Counted from the first letter of the stretch, positions 1 through 7,980 are shown. The stretch: DNA of 64,000 nt from Clostridioides difficile (GCF_900243075.1 NZ_OEZH01000015.1:53043-117042), one strand, 5' to 3'. A program made the numbers and translations. Notes: generated by a model not told the origin, from the sequence alone.

Positions 1-131
1 AAAGGATGAGAAATTATTTAGATTATATATGTAATTGTGACTATTTAAGTACATCATTGGTACCAATAGGTGATGGTGTGGCACTAAGTTATAAAGAAAG
101 TAAAAGAGGTGACGTAGATGGAATTAAATAA
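1..131 (+). CDS. O-methyltransferase, C-terminal end (partial)
   Basis: An open frame runs in from the left edge (first full codon at base 3) and stops with TAA at 129-131. The visible residues include STSLVPIGDGVALSYKES, which resembles the C-terminus of SAM-dependent O-methyltransferases of the YrrM/TrmR type, where a PIGDG motif precedes the end. TrmR methylates 5-hydroxyuridine at tRNA position 34. The last 14 bases overlap the start of the U32-family gene downstream, so the two are translationally coupled. In Bacillus, yrrM also lies beside the U32-type hydroxylation genes, which supports the assignment. Only about 42 residues are visible, so the family call rests on the C-terminal motif and the neighbour. 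Confidence 0.7.
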   Translation, partial: RMRNYLDYICNCDYLSTSLVPIGDGVALSYKESKRGDVDGIK

Positions 132-1365
132 AGTTGAACTTTTAGCTCCAGCAGGTGATTTGGAGAGATTGAAAATAGCTATAACATATGGAGCAGATGC
201 TGTTTATATAGGTGGAGAAATTTTTGGAATGAGGTCTGCTGCAAAGAACTTTAGTAAGGAAGATATGGCAGAAGGAGTAGCTTTTGCACATGAAAGAGGT
301 AAGAAAGTATTTGTAACAGTAAATATAATACCTCATAATGAAGATTTTTTACAGTTAGAAGACTATTTGTTAGAATTAGAAGAAATAGGAATCGATGCAG
401 TTATAATAGCTGACCCAGGAGTGCTTAGTGTTATTAAAAAAGTAATTCCGAATATGGAAATACATTTAAGTACACAAGCAAATACAACTAATTATCTAAG
501 TGCAAATTTCTGGTACGAGCATGGAATAAAAAGGGTTGTAGTGGCAAGAGAATTGTCTTTTGATGAAATATCTGAGATAAGAGCAAAAACACCTTTAGAT
601 ATGGATATAGAAGCGTTTATGCATGGAGCTATGTGTATTTCTTATTCTGGTAGATGTTTAATAAGCAACTATATGACTGGAAGAGATGCAAATAAAGGTT
701 CTTGTGCTCAATCTTGTAGATGGCAATATCACTTAGTTGAAGAAAAAAGACCTGGTGAGTATTTCCCAATATATGAAGATGAAAGAGGTACATTCTTTTT
801 TAACTCAAAAGATTTATGTATGATAGAGTATATACCAGAATTAATCAAATCTGGTATAACAAGTTTAAAAATAGAAGGTAGAATGAAGACTGCATACTAT
901 GTAGCTACTGTTGTAAGAGCATACAGAATGGCAATAGATGAATTTTACAAAGACCCAGAAAACTGGAAGTTTAATCCAATGTGGATGGAAGAGTTAAAGA
1001 AAGGTAGTCATAGACATTTTACATCAGGTTTTTATTTGAATAAACCAACAACAGAAGACCAAAACTATCAATCAGCATCATATGTTAGAAACTATGATTT
1101 TATAGGTATAGTCAGAGAAACAGAAGATGAAGATGGTCTTATTGTAGTTGAGCAAAGAAATAAAATGTGTGTTGGTGATGAAATAGAGGTCATGGGACCA
1201 TATAAAGAAACTATGTTTACTAAAATTGAAGAAATGTATAATGAAGGGGGAGAAGCTATAGAGTCAGCTCCTCATCCTAGACAAATAGTGAAGTTAAAGC
1301 TATCAGTAAAAGTTGGTAAAGATTATATGCTTAGAAAAGTTATAGAAGAAAAGGTTGAAGAATAA
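118..1365 (+). CDS. U32-family protein, probable tRNA 5-hydroxyuridine synthesis (TrhP-like)
   Basis: The 415-residue protein begins ELLAPAGDLERLKIA and carries the U32 signature: FMHGAMCISYSGRC, followed by the SNYMTGRDANKGSCAQSCRW cysteine cluster (about residues 165-205). These cysteines are thought to be cofactor or Fe-S ligands. Members annotated as collagenase-like peptidases are now known (TrhP/YrrN/YrrO, RlhA) to hydroxylate RNA, and TrhP makes ho5U34 on tRNA. The upstream O-methyltransferase end fits the next step of that pathway. The ATG has AGAGGTG six bases upstream, inside the preceding gene. Length is normal for the TrhP group. Whether it corresponds to TrhP1 or TrhP2 cannot be decided from the sequence. 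Confidence 0.85.
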   Translation: MELNKVELLAPAGDLERLKIAITYGADAVYIGGEIFGMRSAAKNFSKEDMAEGVAFAHERGKKVFVTVNIIPHNEDFLQLEDYLLELEEIGIDAVIIADPGVLSVIKKVIPNMEIHLSTQANTTNYLSANFWYEHGIKRVVVARELSFDEISEIRAKTPLDMDIEAFMHGAMCISYSGRCLISNYMTGRDANKGSCAQSCRWQYHLVEEKRPGEYFPIYEDERGTFFFNSKDLCMIEYIPELIKSGITSLKIEGRMKTAYYVATVVRAYRMAIDEFYKDPENWKFNPMWMEELKKGSHRHFTSGFYLNKPTTEDQNYQSASYVRNYDFIGIVRETEDEDGLIVVEQRNKMCVGDEIEVMGPYKETMFTKIEEMYNEGGEAIESAPHPRQIVKLKLSVKVGKDYMLRKVIEEKVEE

Positions 1366-1390
1366 TAAAAAATTGATAAAAATAGTATTA

Positions 1391-1432
1391 GCCCCTTAGA
1401 AATTGTCAATAATGAAATTATCTAAGGGGTGA
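1391..1432 (+). promoter_or_regulatory. Hairpin containing the ribosome binding site of the penicillin-binding protein gene
   Basis: A perfect 9-bp inverted repeat, CCCCTTAGA (1392-1400) and TCTAAGGGG (1421-1429), has a 20-base loop. The 3' arm contains most of the Shine-Dalgarno sequence AAGGGGTGA (1424-1432) for the ATG at 1437. Folding would hide the ribosome binding site. There is no following T-run, so a terminator is unlikely. Confidence 0.55.
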
Positions 1433-1436
1433 TTTC

Positions 1437-3101
1437 ATGTCAAAAAAGAAGACTCCATTTTTGAAAAAAGTGGGAAAGAGAAGCTGGTATATATTTACTA
1501 TAATTTTAATAATTTATAGTGTTTTAATTTATAGACTAGTTGATATACAGGTATTAAAAGGTGATAAATACAAACAAAGTGTTGAATCGCAAAGTGTTGA
1601 GAAAGTAGAGTTAAATAGTGGAAGAGGAATAATCTATGATAGAAATAACAAAAAACTTACAGATACAAGTAAGTCTCAGGTATTGGTTGTTGAAAAAGAA
1701 AAATTAAATAATAACTATAAAATTTTAGAGCTTGTTAAGAAAGCTACTAAGATGAATGATTTAGATATATATAAAGCTATACAAGAACAATTGACACATC
1801 CTATAATACAGATTCAGGCTAAAAAGATTGATAGGAGCATGAAAAAAGAGCTTGAAAAAAATGGAATAATGGTAGAAGAAAAAACTATGAGATATTCAAA
1901 AGATGGTTTATTATCACATACAATAGGATATATAAAAGAAGACGATAAATCAGGTCAATCAGGAATTGAAAAGAGTATGGATAGTGTGCTTAGAAATTCA
2001 AATGAAAAGTATATAAGTGCTTTTAAAGCTGGAGATGCAGGAAATGAAAAGTCTCTAAACATACTAAAGGGAAGTGTAAAAACTGTTGATGATAAGGATA
2101 AAGATAGACATCTAAAAACTACAATTGATTATAACATTCAAAAAAAATTAGAACAGATACTAAACAAAGAAGAAAATCCTACAGCAGTAGTAATCTCAGA
2201 GGTATCTACAGGTGAAATTCTTGCAATGTGTTCTAGACCTAATTTTGACCAAAATGACATATCAAAAAGTTTAAAAGGAAAAAATGGGGAATTTGAAAAT
2301 AGAGTTATAAAAGCGACATATCCACCAGGGTCTGTATTTAAGATGGTAGTTTTATTTTCTGCACTTGAAAATGGTGTTATAGATGAGAACTACACTTATA
2401 ATTGTACAGGAAAGACTAAAGTTGGGAATACTAATGAGATACTAAGATGTAACAAAAGAGATGGGCATGGTTTTCAAAATTTAAGACAAGCTTTTTCTAA
2501 TTCATGCAATCCTGCATTTTTAGATATAGCTATGAAGCTTGGCAAAGAAAAGATTTTGAAATCTGCTGAAAAATTGCATTTATTTGAAAAAGTTGATATT
2601 GGTCTTGATGAAGAAAAAATTAGGGAAGCTCCAAAAAATATATCAATACGAAATTTAGCTATAGGTCAAGAAAATATAGAATTCACACCACTGCAAATAA
2701 ATCAAATGACTCAAATAATAGCTAATAATGGAACATTCAAACCATTGTACTTATATAAAAGTCTTGTGGACAATGATATGAATACAATAAAAACTTATAA
2801 ATCTTCAAAAAAGGAAGAACTTATTTCTCCCTATGTGTGTACACAAGTTAAAGAATATATGAAGTCTGTGTCTAAGGTTGGTACAGCTAAAGACTTGAAG
2901 GATTTAGATGGTGGATGTGGAGTTAAAACAGGTACAGCTCAAAGTAGTTTGAACAAAAAAGCAATAGACCACGGATGGATAACTGGATTTTATCCAGAAG
3001 AAAGACCTAAGTATGTAATAACTGTACTAGTAGAAGGAACTCAAAAAGGAAGTAAATCTGCAATACCTATATTTAAAGAAATATGTGAAAGTATACAATA
3101 A
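1437..3101 (+). CDS. Class B penicillin-binding protein (transpeptidase)
   Basis: The 554-residue protein has a short basic N-terminus, one membrane anchor (about residues 15-36), a dimerisation region, and a C-terminal transpeptidase domain. The active-site motifs are present: S299-V-F-K302 (nucleophile serine), S356-C-N358, and K497-T-G. It cross-links peptidoglycan outside the membrane. In C. difficile the penicillin-binding protein beside sigK is the one usually called PBP3 and has been linked to sporulation; that identification is by position. It is convergent with sigK and shares a terminator with it. Start ATG follows a strong SD that lies in a hairpin. No PASTA domains are visible, unlike SpoVD. 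Confidence 0.9.
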   Translation: MSKKKTPFLKKVGKRSWYIFTIILIIYSVLIYRLVDIQVLKGDKYKQSVESQSVEKVELNSGRGIIYDRNNKKLTDTSKSQVLVVEKEKLNNNYKILELVKKATKMNDLDIYKAIQEQLTHPIIQIQAKKIDRSMKKELEKNGIMVEEKTMRYSKDGLLSHTIGYIKEDDKSGQSGIEKSMDSVLRNSNEKYISAFKAGDAGNEKSLNILKGSVKTVDDKDKDRHLKTTIDYNIQKKLEQILNKEENPTAVVISEVSTGEILAMCSRPNFDQNDISKSLKGKNGEFENRVIKATYPPGSVFKMVVLFSALENGVIDENYTYNCTGKTKVGNTNEILRCNKRDGHGFQNLRQAFSNSCNPAFLDIAMKLGKEKILKSAEKLHLFEKVDIGLDEEKIREAPKNISIRNLAIGQENIEFTPLQINQMTQIIANNGTFKPLYLYKSLVDNDMNTIKTYKSSKKEELISPYVCTQVKEYMKSVSKVGTAKDLKDLDGGCGVKTGTAQSSLNKKAIDHGWITGFYPEERPKYVITVLVEGTQKGSKSAIPIFKEICESIQ

Positions 3102-3120
3102 AATTATGTAGCTTAAAATT

Positions 3121-3186
3121 TAAGGATATATCGTAATTTTGATTTTCAGGCAGAAAGTTTTGTCTAACAATGTACGATATATCCTT
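3121..3186. terminator. Bidirectional terminator between pbp and sigK
   Basis: A perfect 14-bp inverted repeat, AAGGATATATCGTA (3121-3134) and TACGATATATCCTT (3173-3186), flanks a 38-base loop that can itself fold (CAGGCAGAA...TTTGTC). It lies between convergent genes and has T-rich tails on both strands, so it can end transcription in both directions. Confidence 0.75.
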
Positions 3187-3198
3187 TTAAATATAGTA

Positions 3199-3840
3199 TT
3201 AATTTTCTTGAACAAGCTCTTTTTCTAGTTTTTTAAGAGCCTTTTTTTCGATTCTAGATACATATGACCTTGATATATCGAGTTTTTGTGCAATTTCTCT
3301 TTGCGTCTTATAGCCATAAGGAGTTAACCCGTATCTTAGCTGGACAATTTCTCTTTCTCTAGGAGTAAGAATTTTGTTTAGCTGCTCGTAAAGTTTTCCA
3401 ACTTGAACTTTTAGCTCAACTTCATCAAGAACATAGTTAGCCTCTGTACCAAGTATGTCTAAAAGGCTTATTTCATTACCTTCTTTATCTGTTCCGATAG
3501 GGTCTTGTAGAGATACTTGAGTTTTATTTTTTTTGTTAGACCTAATATTCATTAAAATCTCATTTTCAATACATCTGGAGGCATATGTTGCCAATCGGGT
3601 TCCTTTGTCTATGTTATAAGTTTCTATAGCTTTAATTAATCCTATTGTACCTATGGATATCAAGTCATCTTGGTCTTCCGTCGAATTATTATATTTCTTT
3701 GCTATATAAGCTACTAATCTCATGTTTCTTTCAATTAATGTATCTTTTGCACTTTTATCGTTTTCTATTTTAAATTTAGTTAAATACTCAATCTCTTCTT
3801 CAGGGGTTAAGGGTTTTTCAAAAGATTTAAGAGCTGCCAA
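3199..3840 (-). CDS. sigK: Sporulation sigma factor K, uninterrupted
   Basis: The 213-residue mother-cell sigma factor directs late spore coat and cortex gene expression. Region 2 is seen as RNMRLVAYIAKKY, DLISIGTIGLIKA and TRLATYASRCIENEIL. Region 4 is LTPREREIVQLRYGL followed by the helix-turn-helix REIAQKLDISRSYVSRIE. I chose TTG at 3840 because GGGGGGTGA lies just upstream; the longer frame from GTG at 3867 would read through that SD. The product then begins MAALKSFEKP, with no 20-residue pro-sequence, as known for C. difficile SigK. Most C. difficile strains carry the skin prophage-like element within sigK; here the frame is continuous. No clear SigE-type promoter could be assigned upstream. 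Confidence 0.95.
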   Translation of the reverse strand: MAALKSFEKPLTPEEEIEYLTKFKIENDKSAKDTLIERNMRLVAYIAKKYNNSTEDQDDLISIGTIGLIKAIETYNIDKGTRLATYASRCIENEILMNIRSNKKNKTQVSLQDPIGTDKEGNEISLLDILGTEANYVLDEVELKVQVGKLYEQLNKILTPREREIVQLRYGLTPYGYKTQREIAQKLDISRSYVSRIEKKALKKLEKELVQEN

Positions 3841-4520
3841 TAGGTCACCCCCCTTTTCAACGGTCACTTTAAATTATATGAAAGAGACTTATCCAAGTTG
3901 ACTGTTATCTAATAAAATAATATGCATACTTTTAGAATTTAAAACATATATTTGCAAACTTTTGGATAGAACATGACATGAAAAATGGTAACTTAAATTT
4001 AAGTTTTTGTTGTATATGCATAAAACAGGGCGAAAGAATTATTAACTTATGAAGTATAAATTGAAATTTAGGTGTCAATAAATATAAATGAGAAAGATAC
4101 TATTATAAATAGTGAAACAATGCTTTTCACAAATCATTCATAATTATTTATTTGAAAATATAAAAAATAATGTTTATGTATGTCTTGATATTGAGCAAAA
4201 GATTTAAGAAAAACAGTAGACTGTATAAAAAATATAGGTATAGGGGGTGGAGAATCTTACAATACATTATAAAGTAAATATAATTAATTATTTTTACAAT
4301 GTTGATTACAAGTAAAGATTAGTAGTTTCAGTTAATGTTATTAAGAATGAAGGTGGTGTATTAAAAGGATATAATTACTGGTGCAATAAGATTTAAAAAA
4401 TCTATGTTTGTATATGAACATGAAAAACTTTAAGTAACAATGAAAAAACTTATAAAAGACATTTATGAAAAAACTTATAGTTAAATTTTTATATAAAATA
4501 TTACTTAGGGGTTTTTATTA
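3841..4520. other. Intergenic region between sigK and the pilin operon
   Basis: This 680-base AT-rich stretch should hold the divergent promoters of sigK and the pilin genes. I see no convincing gene. A 15-bp direct repeat, ATGAAAAAACTTATA, occurs at 4440-4454 and 4465-4479. The first copy opens a 14-codon frame (4440-4484, MKKLIKDIYEKTYS) without a clear SD. Short coding-like pieces around 4320-4435 are interrupted by stops. No riboswitch motif was recognised. Confidence 0.4.
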
Positions 4521-4883
4521 TTGAAAACAAGAAATAGCGGTTTTATATCAATCGAATGTATAATAAGTATTGCTATATTATATGTGGCTGTTTACTTAGT
4601 TTCTACATCATTGTATAGTTGCTATGGTTTTATCAGTAGAAATTCATCTGATAGAGAAATGTTAGCTACAGCAAAAAAATATATAGAAGATGAGAAGTAT
4701 CGAATACAAAATAGTAAATATGAGTCAATTGAAGATGAAACAGAAAAAAATTACATAAATGGATATGAGATTAGCAGTACAGTAAAACAAATTTTAGATT
4801 ATTATCAATGTTATGAAATAAATATAGAAATAAAAAATAAATTTAAAAAGTTGAGGTTTAATAGCTATGTTACTAGAAAATAA
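4521..4883 (+). CDS. Type IV pilin-like protein, PilV/GspI-like
   Basis: The 120-residue protein has a seven-residue leader ending in glycine, then FISIE and a hydrophobic helix to about residue 30. This is a class III (prepilin) signal with Glu at mature position 5, cleaved by a PilD-type peptidase. It starts at TTG with AGGGG nine bases upstream. The rest is a small soluble head with no recognised domain. It is the first gene of a four-gene overlapping operon; its 3' end overlaps the next gene by 17 bases. Assignment to the PilV/GspI class is an inference from size, operon position and the neighbouring types. Confidence 0.7.
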   Translation: MKTRNSGFISIECIISIAILYVAVYLVSTSLYSCYGFISRNSSDREMLATAKKYIEDEKYRIQNSKYESIEDETEKNYINGYEISSTVKQILDYYQCYEINIEIKNKFKKLRFNSYVTRK

Positions 4884-5586
4884 AGGCTCTATATTAATAA
4901 TAACATTGATAATATTTTCTATTATAAGTACTGTGTGTATTATGTGTATAGGTTTAATCTACACACATAATAATATATTTGATTTAGGGTACAAGGATAC
5001 TCAATTAAAAGAAATTTCTTTAAGTGGAATAGAAATATCAGTAAGTAATGTACTTTCTTGTGTTGAAGAAGCTATTAATGAAGCTAATAATGAAGATGAA
5101 TTTAGAGAATATTTCTTAGGAAATAACATGATTGATTGTATAAAAAAAATAAAAGATATGTCTTATAGCGGGTTAGAAGAACTTTCTTTAAAAGTAGAAA
5201 ATAATACTATCTACGATAGAGGTGATTTTTTTGAATTTGATATAGCAAGTACAGTTAGAGAAAAAGAATTATTAAAAGTAATAAAAGTAAGAATAAAAAT
5301 TAAAAATCCATGGGTAGGAATTGACATTGAAGATTATATGGATAAATCTAATAACAATAAAATTAATGACAAAATGTTTAATGGTTATAGAGAATATAAA
5401 AAGAATGAAATTCTAAATGAATTTAAAACTAAGAGTGAAGATATCAGTAATAAAGAGATTGCTGAATCCACAGAAATAGATATTAAAGAATCTGAAGAAG
5501 AACTTAAAGAAAACATAATTGAAAACATAAAAAAGACTTTTGATGAAAAAAAATTAGTATATGTGTATAAGTATAGGGGTGTATAA
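4867..5586 (+). CDS. Pilin-like protein lacking Glu5, PilX/GspK-like
   Basis: The 239-residue protein starts MLLENKG followed by SILIITLIIFSII, a class III signal with a short leader and a hydrophobic helix. Mature position 5 is not glutamate, a feature of the GspK/PilX tip subunits that sit at the top of the pilus or pseudopilus. The head is larger than in the other three proteins, also as expected for that class, and ends in a highly charged Glu/Lys-rich tail (about residues 160-235). It overlaps both neighbours. No own SD is needed if it is translated by coupling from the upstream gene. Confidence 0.6.
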   Translation: MLLENKGSILIITLIIFSIISTVCIMCIGLIYTHNNIFDLGYKDTQLKEISLSGIEISVSNVLSCVEEAINEANNEDEFREYFLGNNMIDCIKKIKDMSYSGLEELSLKVENNTIYDRGDFFEFDIASTVREKELLKVIKVRIKIKNPWVGIDIEDYMDKSNNNKINDKMFNGYREYKKNEILNEFKTKSEDISNKEIAESTEIDIKESEEELKENIIENIKKTFDEKKLVYVYKYRGV

Positions 5587-6025
5587 CTTTGAAAAAAGAA
5601 GGAATGTGACTGTAATAGAATTAGTAGTATCTATCAGTATAATACTATTGATAGTTACATTATCTTTTCCAAAAGATAATCTTGAAAATCATAAAATAAA
5701 TTTATTTGCACGTCAACTTTGTTCAGATATAAGGTATGTTAGGCGAATTAATATGTTTAGCAACTACAATACATATATATACTATATAAATCAAGATAAA
5801 CATGAAGGTTATGTATTGAGAAAAGATGGTAAAAATATTAAATCAATAATACTTCCTAAAAATGTAAAAATAGCTAGAAGCATTGATATAATAAAATTTA
5901 AGTCTGATGGCTCACCTCAAAAAGCATCTACAATAGAGATATATAATAATAGATTAAGAAAAACTATAACAATAACACCTGTAAGTGGAAGAGTACTTCT
6001 GAAAGAGGGAAAATATGAAACGTAA
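5561..6025 (+). CDS. Pilin-like protein, FimT/GspH-like, with an uncertain start
   Basis: The body reads RRNVTVIELVVSISIILL, a prepilin-type segment with Glu at mature position 5; the usual Gly before the cleavage site is Asn. The frame as given opens at ATG 5561, implying an unusually long leader and no SD. The good SD AGGGGTG (5575-5581) sits seven bases before TTG 5589, which is in another frame and stops after six codons. One extra A in the A6 tract (5592-5597) would join that TTG to the body as MKKRRNVTVIELVV. The gene could therefore be frameshifted, read by slippage on A AAA AAG, or truly start upstream. The body is intact and overlaps the next gene by 11 bases. Confidence 0.6.
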   Translation: MCISIGVYNFEKRRNVTVIELVVSISIILLIVTLSFPKDNLENHKINLFARQLCSDIRYVRRINMFSNYNTYIYYINQDKHEGYVLRKDGKNIKSIILPKNVKIARSIDIIKFKSDGSPQKASTIEIYNNRLRKTITITPVSGRVLLKEGKYET

Positions 6026-6545
6026 ATATGGCTATTTACTTTTGGAAAGTGTGGTATCATTAACTTCGATTGTAATTCTGATAATGGTTTTATATTCTAT
6101 ATTCGTGCTTACAATAGATTTAAAACTAAAAATAGAAGATAGGATAGAATTACAACAACAAGTTCTTGAAATCATAAAATCTATGGAAGGAATTATTAGT
6201 AATTCTATGGGAATAATAAATGTATCTAATGACGAAGAAACCTTTAAAAGGACAACATCTATAAAGTGTAGATATGTAGATGAAAATATAACTAATAATG
6301 AAGAATACATAAGTAATAAAGAAATCATATTAAATGAAAGACGAAATAAGTTATTTGTGAATTCTTTAAATGGTGAAAGTAGTCAAGCAGGTGGTTATGA
6401 AATTGGAGATTATGTAGATGAAATGTATGTATCAATTAGTAATAATGGTCAATATGTTAATATAAAATTGAAATTATCAAAGCGTAGTCAAAACTATGAA
6501 ACTAAGTTTAAAATAAAAGTGTGGAATTTTAGCAAAAGCATATGA
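6015..6545 (+). CDS. Type IV pilin-like protein, PilW/GspJ-like
   Basis: The 176-residue protein has a six-residue leader MKRKYG, then YLLLESVVSLTSIVILI: a class III signal with Glu at mature position 5 and a hydrophobic helix. The head is beta-rich in appearance with many Asn and Ser. It is the last gene of the four-gene pilin operon. SD-like GAGGGAAA lies upstream inside the previous gene. Size and position fit the PilW/GspJ (ComGF-like) minor pilins that help initiate pilus assembly. No assembly ATPase, platform protein or prepilin peptidase is encoded nearby, so it must work with machinery elsewhere. Confidence 0.65.
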   Translation: MKRKYGYLLLESVVSLTSIVILIMVLYSIFVLTIDLKLKIEDRIELQQQVLEIIKSMEGIISNSMGIINVSNDEETFKRTTSIKCRYVDENITNNEEYISNKEIILNERRNKLFVNSLNGESSQAGGYEIGDYVDEMYVSISNNGQYVNIKLKLSKRSQNYETKFKIKVWNFSKSI

Positions 6546-6760
6546 AAACGAATAGATTTATGAGAAAGAAATAAAAGCTATTAATCATATAAAGTATAAT
6601 TACTAAGAACTATGTAATTAAATAATATCAATATGTAAAATGTATAGATTAAGATTGTATAGGAGAATAATAAAAATATAAAATAAGTAATTTGCCAAAT
6701 ACTTGTTTATATTGTATAACTTATGATATTATGATATTAGTAAAAATTTGTAATCCTGAC

Positions 6761-6788
6761 TTGACAGAATTCAAGTAAGAGATATAAT
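6761..6788 (+). promoter_or_regulatory. Sigma-A promoter of efp
   Basis: TTGACA (6761-6766) and TATAAT (6783-6788) are separated by 16 bases. They lie about 70 bases upstream of the efp start codon and separate efp from the pilin operon. Confidence 0.7.
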
Positions 6789-6856
6789 TTTAGAGGCATA
6801 GTAATTTAAAATTTACTAAAAAATAAGAAATTTATTTTAATATGGAGGAACAAAAA

Positions 6857-7414
6857 ATGGTATCAGCAGGTGATTTTAGAAAAGGTGTTACATTTGAAAA
6901 AGATGGACAACCATGTTTAGTAGTTGATTTTCAACACGTTAAGCCAGGTAAAGGAGCTGCTTTCGTTAGAACTAAATACAAAAACTTAAAAACAGGAGCT
7001 ATAAGAGAAGAAAGTTTCAATCCAAGTGAAAAATTCCCTAAGGCTGTTATAGATACAAGACAAATGCAATATCTATACAATGATGGTGAGTTATATTATT
7101 TTATGGATCAAGAAAATTTTGAACAAATACCATTAAACTATGAACAAGTTGAAGATGCAATTAAGTTCTTAAAAGAAAATGAAGTTGCTACAATAAGATT
7201 TTATCAAGGGCAACCATTCCAGGTAGAAGCTCCAAACTTTGCGGAGTTAGAAGTTACAGATACAGAACCAGGTATAAAAGGTGATACAGCAAGTAATGTA
7301 ACTAAAGCAGCTACAGTTGAAACTGGAGCAGTTGTTCAAGTACCATTATTTATAAATACTGGAGATAAAGTAAAGATAGATACTAGAACAGGTGAATATT
7401 TGTCAAGAGTATAA
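6857..7414 (+). CDS. efp: Translation elongation factor P
   Basis: The 185-residue factor binds between the P and E sites of the ribosome and relieves stalling at polyproline runs. It begins [10 protein letters not shown], and the tip loop VKPGKGAAF carries conserved K32, the residue modified in many species. The C-terminal OB domains end in [12 protein letters not shown], the typical EF-P tail. I chose ATG 6857 because GGAGGAA (6844-6850) lies seven bases before it; an upstream in-frame ATG at 6842 overlaps that SD. It is a single gene with its own promoter and terminator. No modification enzyme gene is adjacent. Confidence 0.97.
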   Translation: MVSAGDFRKGVTFEKDGQPCLVVDFQHVKPGKGAAFVRTKYKNLKTGAIREESFNPSEKFPKAVIDTRQMQYLYNDGELYYFMDQENFEQIPLNYEQVEDAIKFLKENEVATIRFYQGQPFQVEAPNFAELEVTDTEPGIKGDTASNVTKAATVETGAVVQVPLFINTGDKVKIDTRTGEYLSRV

Positions 7415-7428
7415 AAATTTATGTATAT

Positions 7429-7475
7429 AAAAGCTTATATGTCTTAATAATATAAGATATATGAGCTTTTAGTTT
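7429..7475 (+). terminator. Terminator after efp
   Basis: A long near-perfect stem joins AAAAGCTTATATGTCTTA (7429-7446) with TAAGATATATGAGCTTTT (7453-7470). It lies just after the efp stop and is followed by a T-rich stretch. Confidence 0.75.
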
Positions 7476-7505
7476 ATATATAAAAAAGAAAGCGAGGGGT
7501 GTTAC

Positions 7506-7961
7506 ATGAAACATTTATATGAAGAAGTTGCATACTTAAAAGGCCTAGCAGAAGGACTAGAAATAAGTGCTGAAAGCAAAGAAGGGAAAATGATACATAA
7601 AATAGTTGATGCATTAGAAGTATTTGCAGATGCTATTGTAACATTGGATGAAGAACAAGAAGAACTTCAAGATTTTGTTGAATCTATAGATGAAGATTTA
7701 GCAGATTTAGAAGAAGATATTGCTGACATGGAAGAAGATCTTTATGAAGAAGATGATGATGAGGATGATGAGGACTTCAGCTATATAGAAATGGAATGCC
7801 CAAATTGTGGAGAGTTAGTAGAAATAGACGAAGATTTGTTATATGATGATGAAGTAGATGTTGTTTGTCCTGATTGTAAGGCTGTAATATTATCATCAGA
7901 AGATGATTGCGATGATGATTGTACATGTGGTGGTTGTTCAAGTTGTGATGATAGAGAGTAA
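7506..7961 (+). CDS. Acidic coiled-coil protein with zinc-ribbon and Cys-rich tail, function unknown
   Basis: The 151-residue protein is strongly acidic. The N-terminal 70 residues look helical, followed by a run of Glu/Asp repeats (about residues 55-95). A four-cysteine zinc ribbon follows, CPNCGELV and CPDCKAVI (about residues 99-128), and the tail has a cysteine cluster CTCGGCSSC. The SD GCGAGGGGTG precedes ATG 7506. It lies between efp and rnc with its own terminator. Similar acidic CxxC proteins occur in related clostridia as conserved hypotheticals. Metal binding is inferred from the cysteine spacing; I do not know the function. Confidence 0.85.
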   Translation: MKHLYEEVAYLKGLAEGLEISAESKEGKMIHKIVDALEVFADAIVTLDEEQEELQDFVESIDEDLADLEEDIADMEEDLYEEDDDEDDEDFSYIEMECPNCGELVEIDEDLLYDDEVDVVCPDCKAVILSSEDDCDDDCTCGGCSSCDDRE

Positions 7962-7980
7962 AAATTCATAAGAATTAAAA

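Noticed and set aside
3199..3867. sigK starting at GTG 3867, which would add nine residues
   Set aside because: The extra codons contain the SD GGGGGGTGA for TTG 3840, and there is no SD before 3867. The extension is too short to be the Bacillus-type pro-sequence.
4366..4434. Gene remnant reading DIITGAIRFKKSMFVYEHEKL
   Set aside because: It is bounded by stops, has no start or SD, and I could not link it to a family.
3900..4520. c-di-GMP riboswitch before the pilin operon
   Set aside because: Such elements control pili in C. difficile, but I found neither the class I nor the class II conserved core here.
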